Positions 27,980-37,530 of a stretch of DNA of 64,000 bases are shown piece after piece (the stretch's first letter is position 1; every line of letters starts with the position of its first letter). Location: positions 248,001 through 312,000 of the forward strand of contig NZ_LT635469.1 of the NCBI RefSeq assembly GCF_900120295.1. The letters run 5' to 3'. Both the position numbers and the translations under genes were made by a program. This stretch comes from Blautia sp. Marseille-P3201T (GTDB lineage Bacteria > Bacillota > Clostridia > Lachnospirales > Lachnospiraceae). The notes beneath the pieces were generated by a model that saw only the letters and a list, made by a program, of their open reading frames with translations, made no database searches and was not told the origin of the DNA.

Positions 27980-28255
27980 ATGAACAGAACAGAATTAGTT
28001 GCTGCTATGGCAGAAAAAACACAGTTATCTAAAAAAGATGCAGATTTAGCTTTAAAAGCGTTTATTGATGTTGTATCCGAAGAAATGCAGAAAGGTGAAA
28101 AAGTTCAGTTAGTTGGATTTGGTACTTTTGAAGTTTCTGAAAGAGCAGCGAGAGAAGGAAGAAACCCACAGACAGGTGAAACAATGACAATCGCAGCATC
28201 TAAATCTCCAAAATTCAAAGCAGGAAAAGCTTTAAAAGATTTAGTAAATGCATAA
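27980..28255 (+). CDS. hup: HU-family DNA-binding protein
   Basis: 91 residues, the usual HU length. The start MNRTELVAAMAEKTQLSKKDA, the core VQLVGFGTFEVSERAAREGRNPQTGE (the DNA-inserting Pro lies in RNPQTG) and the end FKAGKALKDLVN are characteristic. It binds and bends DNA as a nucleoid protein. It has its own strong promoter, AGGAGG site and terminator (28268-28294), so it is probably highly expressed as a single gene. It could be named hbs. Confidence 0.95.
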   Translation: MNRTELVAAMAEKTQLSKKDADLALKAFIDVVSEEMQKGEKVQLVGFGTFEVSERAAREGRNPQTGETMTIAASKSPKFKAGKALKDLVNA

Positions 28256-28267
28256 GAGCATAGAATG

Positions 28268-28294
28268 GGAGATGCCTTTGGCGTCTCCTTTTCT
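28268..28294 (+). terminator. terminator of the HU gene
   Basis: GGAGATGCC (28268-28276) pairs with GGCGTCTCC (28280-28288) with one G-U pair, followed by TTTTCT. Confidence 0.85.
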
Positions 28295-28320
28295 ATTATT
28301 TCATTTCATAGGAGAAAATT

Positions 28321-28560
28321 ATGAGATTAGATAAATACTTAAAGGTATCCAGACTGATTAAGAGAAGAACAGTAGCTAATGAGGCCTGTGACGCAGGAAG
28401 AGTATTGATTAATGACAAGCCGGCTAAGGCTTCTGCACAGGTCAAAGCAGGAGATATTTTGGAAATTCAGTTTGGAAGTAAAAATGTTCGTGTAGAAGTG
28501 CTGGATGTGCAGGAAACAGTCAAGAAGGAAGCGGCCAGTGAACTTTTTAAGTATCTGTAA
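28321..28560 (+). CDS. rqcP: S4-domain RNA-binding protein RqcP/YabO
   Basis: 79 residues with a single S4 domain from the start (MRLDKYLKVSRLIKRRTVANEACDAGRV). RqcP in Bacillus works with RqcH on stalled 50S subunits to add alanine tails in ribosome quality control; the E. coli relative is Hsp15. Position before yabP-yabQ-divIC-spoIIE is the same as in Bacillus, which supports the call over other small S4 proteins. Confidence 0.88.
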   Translation: MRLDKYLKVSRLIKRRTVANEACDAGRVLINDKPAKASAQVKAGDILEIQFGSKNVRVEVLDVQETVKKEAASELFKYL

Positions 28561-28631
28561 GCAAAATGGAATAATTGTTTTTATCCCCCCATATAATCTT
28601 TCATAAAGAAAAGATGTGGGGGATTGTCATT

Positions 28632-28916
28632 TTGGAAGAAAAGCAGCATAAGGCAGTTCACAAACTTCAGCTTACAGACCGCAAAGAAGGCAGCATTACA
28701 GGCGTAAAAGATGTGCAGTCCTTTGATGAAAAAGAAATAAGTCTTGTAACAGAAGCCGGAATTTTGCTTGTAAAAGGAGAAGAACTTCATGTCACCAGAC
28801 TTGATTTAGAAAAGCAGGAAGTTGATATAGGAGGAAAGGTGGACAGTCTGCTTTACAGCCAGGGAACTACAAAAGCAAGAGGAGGAGAAGGCGTCTTAAA
28901 GAGGCTGTTCCAATAG
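28632..28916 (+). CDS. yabP: sporulation protein YabP
   Basis: 95 residues if begun at TTG 28632, which has GTGGGGGA about nine bases upstream and gives the family-like start (M)EEKQHKAVHKLQLTDRKEGSITGVKDVQSFDE. An upstream in-frame ATG at 28614 or GTG at 28617 is possible. YabP is a small protein needed for sporulation, with the related YqfC spore-membrane family. It lies between rqcP and yabQ in the conserved order. Confidence 0.82.
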   Translation: MEEKQHKAVHKLQLTDRKEGSITGVKDVQSFDEKEISLVTEAGILLVKGEELHVTRLDLEKQEVDIGGKVDSLLYSQGTTKARGGEGVLKRLFQ

Positions 28917-28919
28917 CCT

Positions 28920-29387
28920 ATGAGTGAGTATATGTATCAGGAACTCCTCTTTTTTGGACGCACCTTTCTGGCAGGTGTATTTTTAGCTGTATGTTACGAT
29001 ATACTCCGCATAATCAGGAGAATTATTATACATACCTCTTTCTGGATGGGGCTGGAAGACATCTTTTACTGGTGTTTCACAGGAGTTTTTCTGTTTTTTG
29101 TTATATATACAGAAAATGATGGAGTTATTCGGAGCTATGCTCTTCTTGCAATTGGAATAGGAGCATGGTCTTATCATGCAGGTCCGGGTAAATTATTGTT
29201 TGAGCTGGCTGTATATATGATTGAAAAAGTGTTGACACCCATACGAAAGTGGAGAAAAAGGTTGAAATTTCAATGGAATAGAGTTAAAATTTTTATATGT
29301 AAACAAAAAATGATAAGAAATATTAGAGAGTGTAAAAATGAAGAGACGAAAAAAAAGAAATCTTCAAAACAGGATTGCGATGCTTAG
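28920..29387 (+). CDS. yabQ: spore cortex biosynthesis protein YabQ
   Basis: 155 residues, three bases after yabP. Four or five hydrophobic segments (about 8-25, 40-62, 68-85 and 90-108) are followed by a basic, Lys/Arg-rich tail, the pattern of YabQ, a mother-cell membrane protein of spore cortex formation. The N-terminal YQELLFFGRTFLAGVFLAVCYDILRIIRR fits the family. Its 3' end overlaps divIC by 50 bases. Confidence 0.82.
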   Translation: MSEYMYQELLFFGRTFLAGVFLAVCYDILRIIRRIIIHTSFWMGLEDIFYWCFTGVFLFFVIYTENDGVIRSYALLAIGIGAWSYHAGPGKLLFELAVYMIEKVLTPIRKWRKRLKFQWNRVKIFICKQKMIRNIRECKNEETKKKKSSKQDCDA

Positions 29388-29637
29388 TATTACTTGTGTT
29401 GTGGCAATTTTATTTGTTGCAATGATGATGCAAAGCATTTCTGTGGAGAAACAGCTTTCCCAGTACCAGCAGGAGATGCAGGAGCTGGACGACAAAATGA
29501 CAGAAGAAACAGAGCGCACAAAAGAAATTGACGATATGAAAGAATATATGGAAACAGACGAATATGCAGAAGAGGTCGCAAGGGATAAACTGGGACTTGT
29601 AAAAGACAATGAAATTGTATTTAAAGAACAGGAATAA
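29338..29637 (+). CDS. divIC: cell-division protein DivIC/FtsB-like
   Basis: 99 residues: short basic cytoplasmic start, one TM helix (about 15-33), then a coiled coil and the C-terminal EYMETDEYAEEVARDKLGLVKDNEIVF motif of septum formation initiators. It acts in the FtsL-DivIC-DivIB complex at the septum. Overlap with yabQ in another frame is conserved in the order yabQ-divIC-spoIIE and suggests coupled expression. Confidence 0.88.
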   Translation: MKRRKKRNLQNRIAMLSITCVVAILFVAMMMQSISVEKQLSQYQQEMQELDDKMTEETERTKEIDDMKEYMETDEYAEEVARDKLGLVKDNEIVFKEQE

Positions 29638-29680
29638 ACTGCAAATTTTGTCTGAAAGTTTTTTGATTTTGGGGACTGTT

Positions 29681-29714
29681 TTTGACAAAGTTTAAAGAAA
29701 AAAGCATCTATAAT
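29681..29714 (+). promoter_or_regulatory. spoIIE promoter with 21-base spacer and Spo0A-like box
   Basis: TTGACA (29682-29687) and TATAAT (29709-29714) are 21 bases apart, too long for ordinary sigma-A promoters but the arrangement known for spoIIE and close to spoIIG of Bacillus, which Spo0A-P activates. TTTGACA at the -35 differs in one base from the reverse Spo0A box TTCGACA. A looser TGTC-GAA-like match is at 29649-29656. Confidence 0.6.
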
Positions 29715-29754
29715 ACTCTTTTGATAGCGGTTGCTTATTCAGGGAGGGAAGAAG

Positions 29755-31242
29755 ATGCAGGAATGGATGATTGCCATGCTCGTAATCAGCGTACTGCTTA
29801 TATTACGTGACATGGCAAAAACTATTTTTTCAGAGATGAAAAAAAGTGCGGCTACTTTGGCCTACGAACATCACCCACAAAAAGAAAAAATGCAGCGCTA
29901 TGCAGAATCCTTTCAGAAACTGGCAAACAGTTTTTATGGCATGCCTTACAGGAAGGATTATCTTTCCAGTTCAGAGATTGATGAAATGGTTCGTGAAGTG
30001 CAGGAAGGGCTGTGCAAAAGATGCCGTTTCAACCAGGTCTGCTGGAAACAGAATTCCGTTCAGTCCTATCAGAGAATTTACAGCCTTCTGCGCATTATGG
30101 AAGAAGATGACGAGGAAAAATTCAGAAAGGCAAAAGCTGATTTGACAGAGGTTTGCATAAATCAGGGGAAACTGGTGCAGGAATTACAAAGGATGATGGA
30201 CAGAGAACGACAGAATTTAATATGGAATAACAAACTTCTGGAAAACCGGGTGGCTGTTGCAGAACAACTTGGGGAGATGGCAGAACTTATGAAAGTGTTG
30301 TCACGGGATTTATTTGACATGGTGGAAGCAGATGTTCAATTTCGTGAAGAATTTGCCCGGCGGTTAAAGAAACATCACATCCAGGTTCGGAATGTGTGGT
30401 TTTTAGAACAGCCTGACGGAAAGCTGCGGTATTATGCAGAGCTTCGGACAAAGGGAGGCGGCTGTGTGCCGGCAGGGGAAGCGGCAGCAGTGCTTTCAAA
30501 GCTGTGTCAAACACGTATGATACCAAAGGAGTCCGGAAAGACATTGATTAACAGAGAATTTTCTGTTTTGGGGTTTGCAGAAAAAGTGAATTTTAAGATG
30601 CTTTACGGAGCGGTGAAAATAACCAAAGACAAGGAAACAATTTCAGGAGATAATTATACCTGTACTACAGAAGAAAACGGACAATTTTTTATGTGTCTTT
30701 CTGATGGCATGGGCTCCGGACTTGAGGCATGTCAGGAAAGTGAAGGGATTGTGGATACTCTGGAACAACTTATTGAGGCTGGATTTTCAGGAGAAACAGC
30801 TGCCCGAATGGTGAATTCTGTTTTAAACTTAAAGACGAAAAATGGGAGATTTTCCACGGTAGATATTTCAATGGTGGATTTGTATTCTGGAATGTGCCAT
30901 TTCCTGAAGGCGGGAGCAGCGACTACGTTTATTAAGAGGGATCATTGGGTAGAGGCGATTTCATCTACCAGTCTTGCTTTGGGGCTGGTGCAGCAGGCAG
31001 ATTTTGAGTCTTCTACGAAAAAGCTTTATGAAGGGGATTTTCTGATTATGGTCACAGACGGAGTGCTGGATGCATTGCCGGAAGGACAGGCGGAAGAAAT
31101 TATGAAAGAGATTATTTTACAGACCAATGCCAGTGCAGCACAGGAGCTGGGGCGGGGGATTTTAGAAAGAGTGCTTACATACAGCGGCTATTGTGCGACA
31201 GATGACATGACCGTGTTGGCGGCAGGATTATGGAGGAATTAA
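29755..31242 (+). CDS. spoIIE: SpoIIE-type PP2C phosphatase with short N-terminus
   Basis: 495 residues from ATG 29755 (GGGAGGGAAG upstream); Bacillus SpoIIE has about 830. One TM helix (about 5-22) replaces the ten-helix domain; a linker with CKRCRFNQVCW (about 80-90) and coiled-coil segments follows, then the SpoIIE/PP2C domain with metal-site motifs SDGMGSGLEA, MVTDGVLDALP and ATDDMTVLAAG. The enzyme dephosphorylates SpoIIAA to release sigma-F. Position between divIC and tilS identifies it as the true orthologue rather than an RsbU-like phosphatase. The Cys-rich linker is notable and of unknown role. Confidence 0.85.
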   Translation: MQEWMIAMLVISVLLILRDMAKTIFSEMKKSAATLAYEHHPQKEKMQRYAESFQKLANSFYGMPYRKDYLSSSEIDEMVREVQEGLCKRCRFNQVCWKQNSVQSYQRIYSLLRIMEEDDEEKFRKAKADLTEVCINQGKLVQELQRMMDRERQNLIWNNKLLENRVAVAEQLGEMAELMKVLSRDLFDMVEADVQFREEFARRLKKHHIQVRNVWFLEQPDGKLRYYAELRTKGGGCVPAGEAAAVLSKLCQTRMIPKESGKTLINREFSVLGFAEKVNFKMLYGAVKITKDKETISGDNYTCTTEENGQFFMCLSDGMGSGLEACQESEGIVDTLEQLIEAGFSGETAARMVNSVLNLKTKNGRFSTVDISMVDLYSGMCHFLKAGAATTFIKRDHWVEAISSTSLALGLVQQADFESSTKKLYEGDFLIMVTDGVLDALPEGQAEEIMKEIILQTNASAAQELGRGILERVLTYSGYCATDDMTVLAAGLWRN

Positions 31243-32606
31243 AAATAGCCATGAAAACAGAAGAAAAAGTATTTTCTTGTATAGAAAAATATCAGATGAT
31301 ACCAAAAAACAGTCATGTAATTGTAGGGGTTTCCGGAGGGGCAGACTCTGTATGTCTGCTGAAGCTTTTAAAAGAGTATGAAAAACAGCAGGATTTTCAG
31401 CTTTATGCAGTACATGTTAATCATCATATCAGAGGGGAAGAAGCAGTGCGTGATGAGGAATTTTCAAAGGCAGTTTGTCAGAAACAGGGAATTCCTTTTA
31501 CAGTATTTCATTACAATGTGCCTCAAATTGCAGCAGAGAGTAAACTTTCTCTGGAGGAGGCTGGCAGAAATATTCGAAGGGAGGCCTTTTCTGAGGCTAT
31601 AAAGAATATTAAAATGCCGGGAAAGAAGATTATCGCTTTGGCACATCATGAAAATGACAATGCGGAAACGGTTCTGCATAATCTTATGAGGGGGACGGGA
31701 GCAGCCGGACTTGGCGGTATACGCCCTGTAGCTGGGGAGAACAGGGAATATATTCGTCCGCTCCTGTTTGTGAAAAGGAAAGAGATTGAAATATATTTGA
31801 AAGAGCAGGGAATTTCCTGGGTAACAGACAGTACCAATATGGAAATGGAATATACCAGAAATAAAATTCGTCATCAGATTATTCCGATGATGGAGGAAAT
31901 CAATCCTCAGGCTGTTTCCTGTATTGGAAGAGCCGCAGAAAATATGTGGAAGATAGAAGAATATCTTCAGGAGCAAACGGATATACTTTATGGAAAGTAT
32001 GTAAAAAGAACAGAAAATGCGTTTTGTATCAGCAAAGAATGTTTTTTGGAAAAAGAAATTATGCAGTCATACTTGATTATGCGTGTTTTAGAGAAGGCAT
32101 CAAAAGGGAAAAAGAATATAACTGCAGCACATATAGAGGCAGTACGAGGGCTTTTTAAAGGAAGGACAGGAGCTTCGGTATCTCTGGCATGGGGGCTGAC
32201 GGCCAGTCAGGTGTATGGAGATGTTCATATTCAGCGCAGGAAAGAAGAAAAAAATGGAATGTATGCTCTGGAATGGGAAGTATTCCCTTATGAAAAACAG
32301 CAAATTCCGGAAAAAACATATACGAAATGGTTTGATTATGATAAAATAAAGAATAGTCTGAGTGTTCGCCATCGTTTGCAGGGAGATTATCTGGTGGTAA
32401 ATGATAAAGGCGGACGAAAGAAATTAAAAGACTATTTGATTGACTGTAAAATTCCAAGACAAGAGAGAGATGAACTGACTCTTTTGGCAGATGGCTCCCA
32501 TATCTTATGGGTTGTGGGATATCGTATCAGTGAAAATTATAAAGTTACCAGTCAGACAAAACAAATATTAAAAGTACAGGTAAAAGGAGTAGAGGAAAAT
32601 GAGTGA
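31230..32606 (+). CDS. tilS: tRNA(Ile)-lysidine synthetase
   Basis: 458 residues. PP-loop ATP site SGGADS (about 34-39), conserved HVNHHIRGEEAVRDEEF, LAHHENDNAETVLHNLMRGTGAAGL, and the C-terminal TilS substrate-binding domain (about 375-455). It adds lysine to C34 of tRNA-Ile2 so that it reads AUA. ATG 31230 overlaps spoIIE by 13 bases; an in-frame ATG at 31251 with GGAGG at 12-14 bases is an equally possible start. It precedes hpt and ftsH as in Bacillus. Confidence 0.93.
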   Translation: MEELKIAMKTEEKVFSCIEKYQMIPKNSHVIVGVSGGADSVCLLKLLKEYEKQQDFQLYAVHVNHHIRGEEAVRDEEFSKAVCQKQGIPFTVFHYNVPQIAAESKLSLEEAGRNIRREAFSEAIKNIKMPGKKIIALAHHENDNAETVLHNLMRGTGAAGLGGIRPVAGENREYIRPLLFVKRKEIEIYLKEQGISWVTDSTNMEMEYTRNKIRHQIIPMMEEINPQAVSCIGRAAENMWKIEEYLQEQTDILYGKYVKRTENAFCISKECFLEKEIMQSYLIMRVLEKASKGKKNITAAHIEAVRGLFKGRTGASVSLAWGLTASQVYGDVHIQRRKEEKNGMYALEWEVFPYEKQQIPEKTYTKWFDYDKIKNSLSVRHRLQGDYLVVNDKGGRKKLKDYLIDCKIPRQERDELTLLADGSHILWVVGYRISENYKVTSQTKQILKVQVKGVEENE

Positions 32607-33123
32607 AAAAATCCGTGTATTATTAAGCGAAGAAGAAGTAGGAAAGAAAATTCGTGAAATCGGAGAGCAGATCAGCAAAGATTATGAAGGAAAAACAGTT
32701 CATTTAATTTGTGTATTAAAAGGTGGAGTATTCTTTACTTGTGAACTTGCAAAAAGAATTACAGTTCCTGTTACTATGGACTTTATGTCTGTTTCAAGCT
32801 ACGGAGATGAAACAAGTTCAAGTGGAGTAGTTCGTATTGTAAAAGATTTAGATGAAAGCCTGGAAGGAAAGGACGTCTTAATCGTAGAGGATATTATTGA
32901 CTCAGGAAGAACTTTAAGTCATCTTCTGGAAATCTTAAAACAGAGAAATCCAAACAGCCTTCGTCTGTGCACTCTGCTTGACAAGCCGGAACGCAGAGTA
33001 AAAGACGTAAATGTAGATTATGTATGCTTTAATATTCCAGATGAATTTGTAGTGGGATATGGACTGGATTATGCACAGAAATATAGAAATCTTCCATATA
33101 TTGGTGTGGTTGAGCTTTCATAA
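32599..33123 (+). CDS. hpt: hypoxanthine phosphoribosyltransferase
   Basis: 174 residues, overlapping tilS by 8 bases. PRPP-binding motif VLIVEDIIDSGRTLSHL, early KGGVFFTCEL and the C-terminal VGYGLDYAQKYRNLPYIG are all typical. It salvages hypoxanthine and guanine to IMP and GMP. In Bacillus this gene is also between tilS and ftsH and the protein can activate ftsH transcription with TilS; whether that holds here is unknown. Confidence 0.93.
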   Translation: MSEKIRVLLSEEEVGKKIREIGEQISKDYEGKTVHLICVLKGGVFFTCELAKRITVPVTMDFMSVSSYGDETSSSGVVRIVKDLDESLEGKDVLIVEDIIDSGRTLSHLLEILKQRNPNSLRLCTLLDKPERRVKDVNVDYVCFNIPDEFVVGYGLDYAQKYRNLPYIGVVELS

Positions 33124-33144
33124 CCGGAAAGGAGAAACGACAAC

Positions 33145-34956
33145 GTGAATAAGCAGGCGAGAAACTGGATAACACCACTGTTGCTCCTGCTGCTGGTGCT
33201 GTGCGTGGGAAGTGTGATCATTCGTCAGACAACGCAGAATTCCAGCTATACAATGGAGGAATTCCAGCAGGCAGTAAAGGATAAGCAGATTACAGAGGCT
33301 TTTATTCAGCCTAATGAGGAAGTTCCCACAGGAGAGGTGACAATACGTCTAAGAGATGGTAAAGAAGAACATTTTTATGCTCTTAATTTAGAAGAAGTAC
33401 AGGATATTCTCATGGATGGAGGAGTTCACAATGTGAGAATAGGTCAGGTGCCGGGAGATAATACATGGATGTCTACACTCATTCCATTACTGCTGACGGG
33501 ATTTATGCTGTTTTTGGTAATCAGCATGATGAACCGCCAGATGTCAGGAGGCAGCAATGCCAAAATGATGAACTTTGGAAAAAGCAGGGCTAAAATGTCC
33601 ACAGATGCAGATAAAAAAGTGACTTTTAAGGATGTAGCAGGTTTGCAGGAAGAGAAGGAGGAGCTGGAAGAAATCGTAGATTTCTTAAAAGAACCTCAAA
33701 AATATGTAAAAGTAGGAGCCAGAATTCCTAAGGGTGTGCTTCTTGTAGGACCTCCGGGAACAGGTAAGACACTTCTTGCAAAGGCAGTAGCCGGAGAAGC
33801 CGGTGTTCCGTTCTTTTCTATTTCCGGTTCTGATTTTGTAGAGATGTTTGTCGGTGTAGGTGCTTCCCGTGTAAGAGATTTATTCGAAGAAGCAAAGAAA
33901 AATGCGCCGTGTATTATTTTTATCGATGAAATTGATGCTGTGGCAAGACGCAGAGGAACAGGAATGGGCGGAGGACATGACGAAAGAGAACAGACCTTAA
34001 ACCAGCTTCTGGTAGAGATGGATGGATTTGGTGTCAATGAAGGCATTATTGTTATGTCCGCTACAAACAGAGTAGATATTTTAGACCCGGCTATTCTGCG
34101 TCCCGGACGTTTTGACAGAAAAGTAGGCGTAGGAAGACCGGATGTAAAAGGCAGAGAGGAAATTTTGAAGGTTCATGCGGCAAAGAAGCCTTTAGGGGAA
34201 GATGTAGACTTAGAGGAGATTGCAAGAACTACTGCAGGGTATACCGGCGCAGACTTAGAAAATTTAATGAATGAAGCTGCAATTCTTACAGCGAAAGATG
34301 GCAGATTTTTCATCAATCAGAAAGATGTCCGTCAGGCATTTATTAAGACCGGTATTGGTGCAGAGAAAAAAAGCCGTGTTATTTCTGATAAAGAAAAGAA
34401 AATTACCGCATACCACGAAGCAGGGCATGCCATTTTATTCCATGTCCTGCCGGAAATGGAGCCGGTTCATACTATTTCCATTATTCCTACAGGGATGGGA
34501 GCCGCAGGATATACCATGCCTCTTCCGGGAAAAGATGAGATGTTCAACAGTAAGAACAAAATGCTGGAGCATATTGTAGTTTCTCTTGGAGGCAGAGTAG
34601 CAGAAGAAATGATTTTCGGTGATGTAACAACAGGAGCATCTCAGGATATCAAACAGGCAACACAGACTGCAAGAGCAATGGTAACGCAATATGGTATGTC
34701 TGATAAAGTAGGTATGATTAATTATGGAAGCGATGATGATGAGGTCTTTATTGGCAGAGATTTAGCACATACAAGGAATTATGCAGAACAGACCGCAGCT
34801 CTTATTGACAGCGAAGTAAAACGTATTATAGACGAAGCTTATGCAAAGGCAAAAGAGATTATTTCAGAGCATGAGGATGTGCTTCATAAGTGTGCAGAGC
34901 TTTTGATTGAAAGAGAAAAAATTAATCGAAACGAGTTTGAAGCGTTGTTTTTATAA
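33145..34956 (+). CDS. ftsH: ATP-dependent zinc metalloprotease FtsH
   Basis: 603 residues from GTG 33145 with GGAAAGGAG upstream. Two TM helices (about 8-25 and 107-127) flank a small extracytoplasmic domain; the AAA ATPase has Walker A GPPGTGKT from G202, Walker B IIFIDEID and the arginine-finger region; the peptidase has H424-E425-A-G-H428. It degrades membrane and regulatory proteins and in Bacillus is needed for early sporulation. It ends the rqcP-to-ftsH cluster. Confidence 0.96.
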   Translation: MNKQARNWITPLLLLLLVLCVGSVIIRQTTQNSSYTMEEFQQAVKDKQITEAFIQPNEEVPTGEVTIRLRDGKEEHFYALNLEEVQDILMDGGVHNVRIGQVPGDNTWMSTLIPLLLTGFMLFLVISMMNRQMSGGSNAKMMNFGKSRAKMSTDADKKVTFKDVAGLQEEKEELEEIVDFLKEPQKYVKVGARIPKGVLLVGPPGTGKTLLAKAVAGEAGVPFFSISGSDFVEMFVGVGASRVRDLFEEAKKNAPCIIFIDEIDAVARRRGTGMGGGHDEREQTLNQLLVEMDGFGVNEGIIVMSATNRVDILDPAILRPGRFDRKVGVGRPDVKGREEILKVHAAKKPLGEDVDLEEIARTTAGYTGADLENLMNEAAILTAKDGRFFINQKDVRQAFIKTGIGAEKKSRVISDKEKKITAYHEAGHAILFHVLPEMEPVHTISIIPTGMGAAGYTMPLPGKDEMFNSKNKMLEHIVVSLGGRVAEEMIFGDVTTGASQDIKQATQTARAMVTQYGMSDKVGMINYGSDDDEVFIGRDLAHTRNYAEQTAALIDSEVKRIIDEAYAKAKEIISEHEDVLHKCAELLIEREKINRNEFEALFL

Positions 34957-35290
34957 AGAATTAGGCAGAATACTGAATGATTTTCGGGGGAGAAGAAAAC
35001 AGCCATGTTAAAAATACTCAAAAAAATGTTAAAAAAAAATGTAAGATTGTGCACACTTTTTGGGTGCTACATGATATTATAATAACTGTAAAAACCCCCC
35101 AATACATTATATAGTTTTTGCTACACCCCATAAGAAGAAATACCTTCTCCAAAAACGCCAATCGAAAGATTGGCGTTTTTACTATATAAAAAGAAACAAA
35201 AAACAGTTGTATATATTTATGGGGTAAGATAGAATAATAGTAGATAATAATTCGGCAAAATAAGTCGGTATAAATAGAGAGGATGGCAGT
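34957..35290. other. intergenic region after ftsH
   Basis: No gene found. It holds a strong bidirectional hairpin terminator (35151-35182). About 75 bases before that, a TATAAT-like stretch (35075-35082) could start a ~100-base transcript, but no clear -35 or conserved structure supports a named RNA. A weak TATAAA lies about 30 bases before the next gene. Confidence 0.5.
35151..35182. terminator. bidirectional terminator
   Basis: AAAAACGCCAATC pairs with GATTGGCGTTTTT around GAAA, with A-runs on one side and T-runs on the other. Confidence 0.9.
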
Positions 35291-37390
35291 ATGGATTACG
35301 AACACTTGGCAGAGACAAGAAAAATTCAGGAATATGTGACCAATATGCGGCCTGCTTTTAATAAACGTGCAGTATTTAGTGATGAAACTGAAAATTATAG
35401 AACGCCGGCAGAACCGGAGCCGGGGGATATAGTAAATATCAGAATTCGAACCAAAAGTAATAATGTGGATTTTGTATATCTGGTGGCGGGAAATCTTCGC
35501 CAGAGAATGAAAATGTTAGGGACCAAGGACGGATTTGACTATTATGGAACAGATATAAAACTAGGAGCACAATCGATCCGTTATTTTTTTGAAATCATTT
35601 CCGGAAAAATTCAGTGTTATTATAACAAAATTGGTATTACAAAAGAAATTGATGATCATTATTCTTTTGGAATTGTGCCGGGATTTCATACCCCTGAATG
35701 GGCAAAAGGGGCAGTGATGTACCAGATTTTTGTGGACCGCTTTTGCAATGGTGATGGTTCAAATGACGTGGTAAGTAATGAGTATTGTTATATTGACGAA
35801 AAGGTTCAGAAGATAGAGGATTGGAATACTCCACCCAGAGCAATGGATGTAAGAGATTTCTATGGCGGGGATTTGCAGGGAGTTATGAATAAATTGGACT
35901 ACCTGCAGGAACTGGGGGTTGATGTTATATATTTTAATCCTATTTTTGTTTCACCTTCCAATCATAAGTATGATATTCAGGACTATGATTACATTGATCC
36001 TCACTATGGGAAAATTGTAAATGACGGAGGAGAACCACTGGCAGATTGGGATAAAGAAAACGCCCATGCATCTAAGTATATTCAGCGCGTTACTGCAAAG
36101 GAAAATCTGGAAGCCAGTAATGCTTTTTTTGCAAGGCTGGTAGAGGAAATTCATAAGAGAGGTATGCGCGTTATTTTAGATGGTGTGTTTAATCATTGTG
36201 GTTCTTTTAATAAGTGGTTAGACAGAGAACGAATATATGAAAATCAGAGTGGCTATGAAAAAGGAGCCTATGTATCAACAGATAGTCCTTATCGAAGCTT
36301 TTTCCGCTTTCATGGCGCCCAGAGCAATGAATATGATGGCTGGTGGGGACATAATACCCTTCCGAAATTAAATTATGAGGAGTCACCGAAGCTATATGAG
36401 TATATTATGCATATTGCGAGAAAGTGGGTGTCACCGCCTTATAATGTGGATGGATGGCGTCTTGATGTTGCTGCGGATTTGGGGCATAGTGAAGAGTATA
36501 ACCATCAGTTTTGGCGAGATTTCAGAAGAAATGTAAAGGAAGCAAATCCTGATGCTATTATTTTGGCAGAACACTATGGGGATGCAAGATCATGGCTTGC
36601 AGGTGACCAGTGGGATACAGTAATGAACTATGATGCTTTTATGGAGCCCATAACCTGGTTTTTAACCGGTATGGAGAAGCATAGTGATGAATACAGGGAT
36701 GGTATGTTTGGAAATAGTGACAGCTTTATTGGAGCCATGAATTATCACGGAGCCAGTTTTTATGCTCCGTCATTATATACTGCTATGAATGAGCTTTCAA
36801 ACCACGATCATTCCCGATTTCTTACAAGAACCAATCATGTAGTGGGCCGCGTGGGAGAACTGGGAAGTGAGGCAGCGGAACGAAATGTAAACAAAGCAGT
36901 ACTCAGAGAAGCAGTTGTCATGCAGATGACATGGCCGGGAGCGCCTACAATCTACTACGGAGACGAAGCCGGTGTCTGTGGGTTTACTGATCCTGATAAC
37001 AGACGTACTTATCCTTGGGGCAGAGAAGATAAAGAGCTTATTCAGTTCCATAGAGATATGATAAGAATTCATAAAGAAAATCCTTCTTTAATAAAGGGTT
37101 CTTTAAAGTTTATTGCCAATGATTACCAACAGCTTGTTTATGGAAGATTTACAGAAAAAGAGAAAGTTGTGGTTGTGATTAACAATAGCAATGAAACAAA
37201 AAATATGGAGATTTCAGTGTGGGAACTGGGAATTTCCAGAATAAAAACACAGAAATTTAAACAGTTGATGGTTACAGGTGATTTTGGCTACAGCCTGGTG
37301 AAAAAAATATATGAGTGTAAGGGTGGGGTGCTGCATTTGGAAGTACCTTCTCATGGAGCTATTATTGTAAGAGGAATTTTGGAAGAATAG
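35291..37390 (+). CDS. GH13 alpha-amylase family enzyme (neopullulanase/cyclomaltodextrinase-like)
   Basis: 699 residues, no signal peptide, so cytoplasmic. An N-terminal CBM34-like beta domain (about 40-130) precedes the catalytic barrel. Conserved GH13 regions: DGVFNHCG, GWRLDVAAD with nucleophile D392, AEHYGD with acid E427 and SNHDHS with D506; the C-terminal beta domain closes the protein. The layout suggests hydrolysis of maltodextrins or cyclodextrins. It follows a terminator and precedes the accessory patch, with no partner sugar transporter nearby. Confidence 0.88.
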   Translation: MDYEHLAETRKIQEYVTNMRPAFNKRAVFSDETENYRTPAEPEPGDIVNIRIRTKSNNVDFVYLVAGNLRQRMKMLGTKDGFDYYGTDIKLGAQSIRYFFEIISGKIQCYYNKIGITKEIDDHYSFGIVPGFHTPEWAKGAVMYQIFVDRFCNGDGSNDVVSNEYCYIDEKVQKIEDWNTPPRAMDVRDFYGGDLQGVMNKLDYLQELGVDVIYFNPIFVSPSNHKYDIQDYDYIDPHYGKIVNDGGEPLADWDKENAHASKYIQRVTAKENLEASNAFFARLVEEIHKRGMRVILDGVFNHCGSFNKWLDRERIYENQSGYEKGAYVSTDSPYRSFFRFHGAQSNEYDGWWGHNTLPKLNYEESPKLYEYIMHIARKWVSPPYNVDGWRLDVAADLGHSEEYNHQFWRDFRRNVKEANPDAIILAEHYGDARSWLAGDQWDTVMNYDAFMEPITWFLTGMEKHSDEYRDGMFGNSDSFIGAMNYHGASFYAPSLYTAMNELSNHDHSRFLTRTNHVVGRVGELGSEAAERNVNKAVLREAVVMQMTWPGAPTIYYGDEAGVCGFTDPDNRRTYPWGREDKELIQFHRDMIRIHKENPSLIKGSLKFIANDYQQLVYGRFTEKEKVVVVINNSNETKNMEISVWELGISRIKTQKFKQLMVTGDFGYSLVKKIYECKGGVLHLEVPSHGAIIVRGILEE

Positions 37391-37404
37391 AAAAAAGATA
37401 GTAA

Positions 37405-37433
37405 TTGCAGGTCGAAATGACCTGTGTTATACT
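37405..37433 (+). promoter_or_regulatory. promoter of the small toxin mRNA
   Basis: TTGCAG 37405-37410 and TATACT 37428-37433, spacer 17 bases, about 95 bases before the toxin ATG. Confidence 0.6.
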
Positions 37434-37477
37434 GATTTTATGGAAAGCTAGAGCACATAAAGGCGGTCTACCCTCCT

Positions 37478-37530
37478 ATATAGGAGGGGCAAACCCTCCA
37501 AACCAAAGAGGAAAGGAGGGCGATGCCAAT
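37478..37530 (+). promoter_or_regulatory. ribosome-site sequestering stem in the toxin mRNA
   Basis: CCCTCCTATATAGGAGGG forms a near-perfect hairpin, and a second ACCCTCC can pair with the GGAGGG ribosome site eight bases before the toxin ATG. Either fold would keep translation low until processing. Confidence 0.5.
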
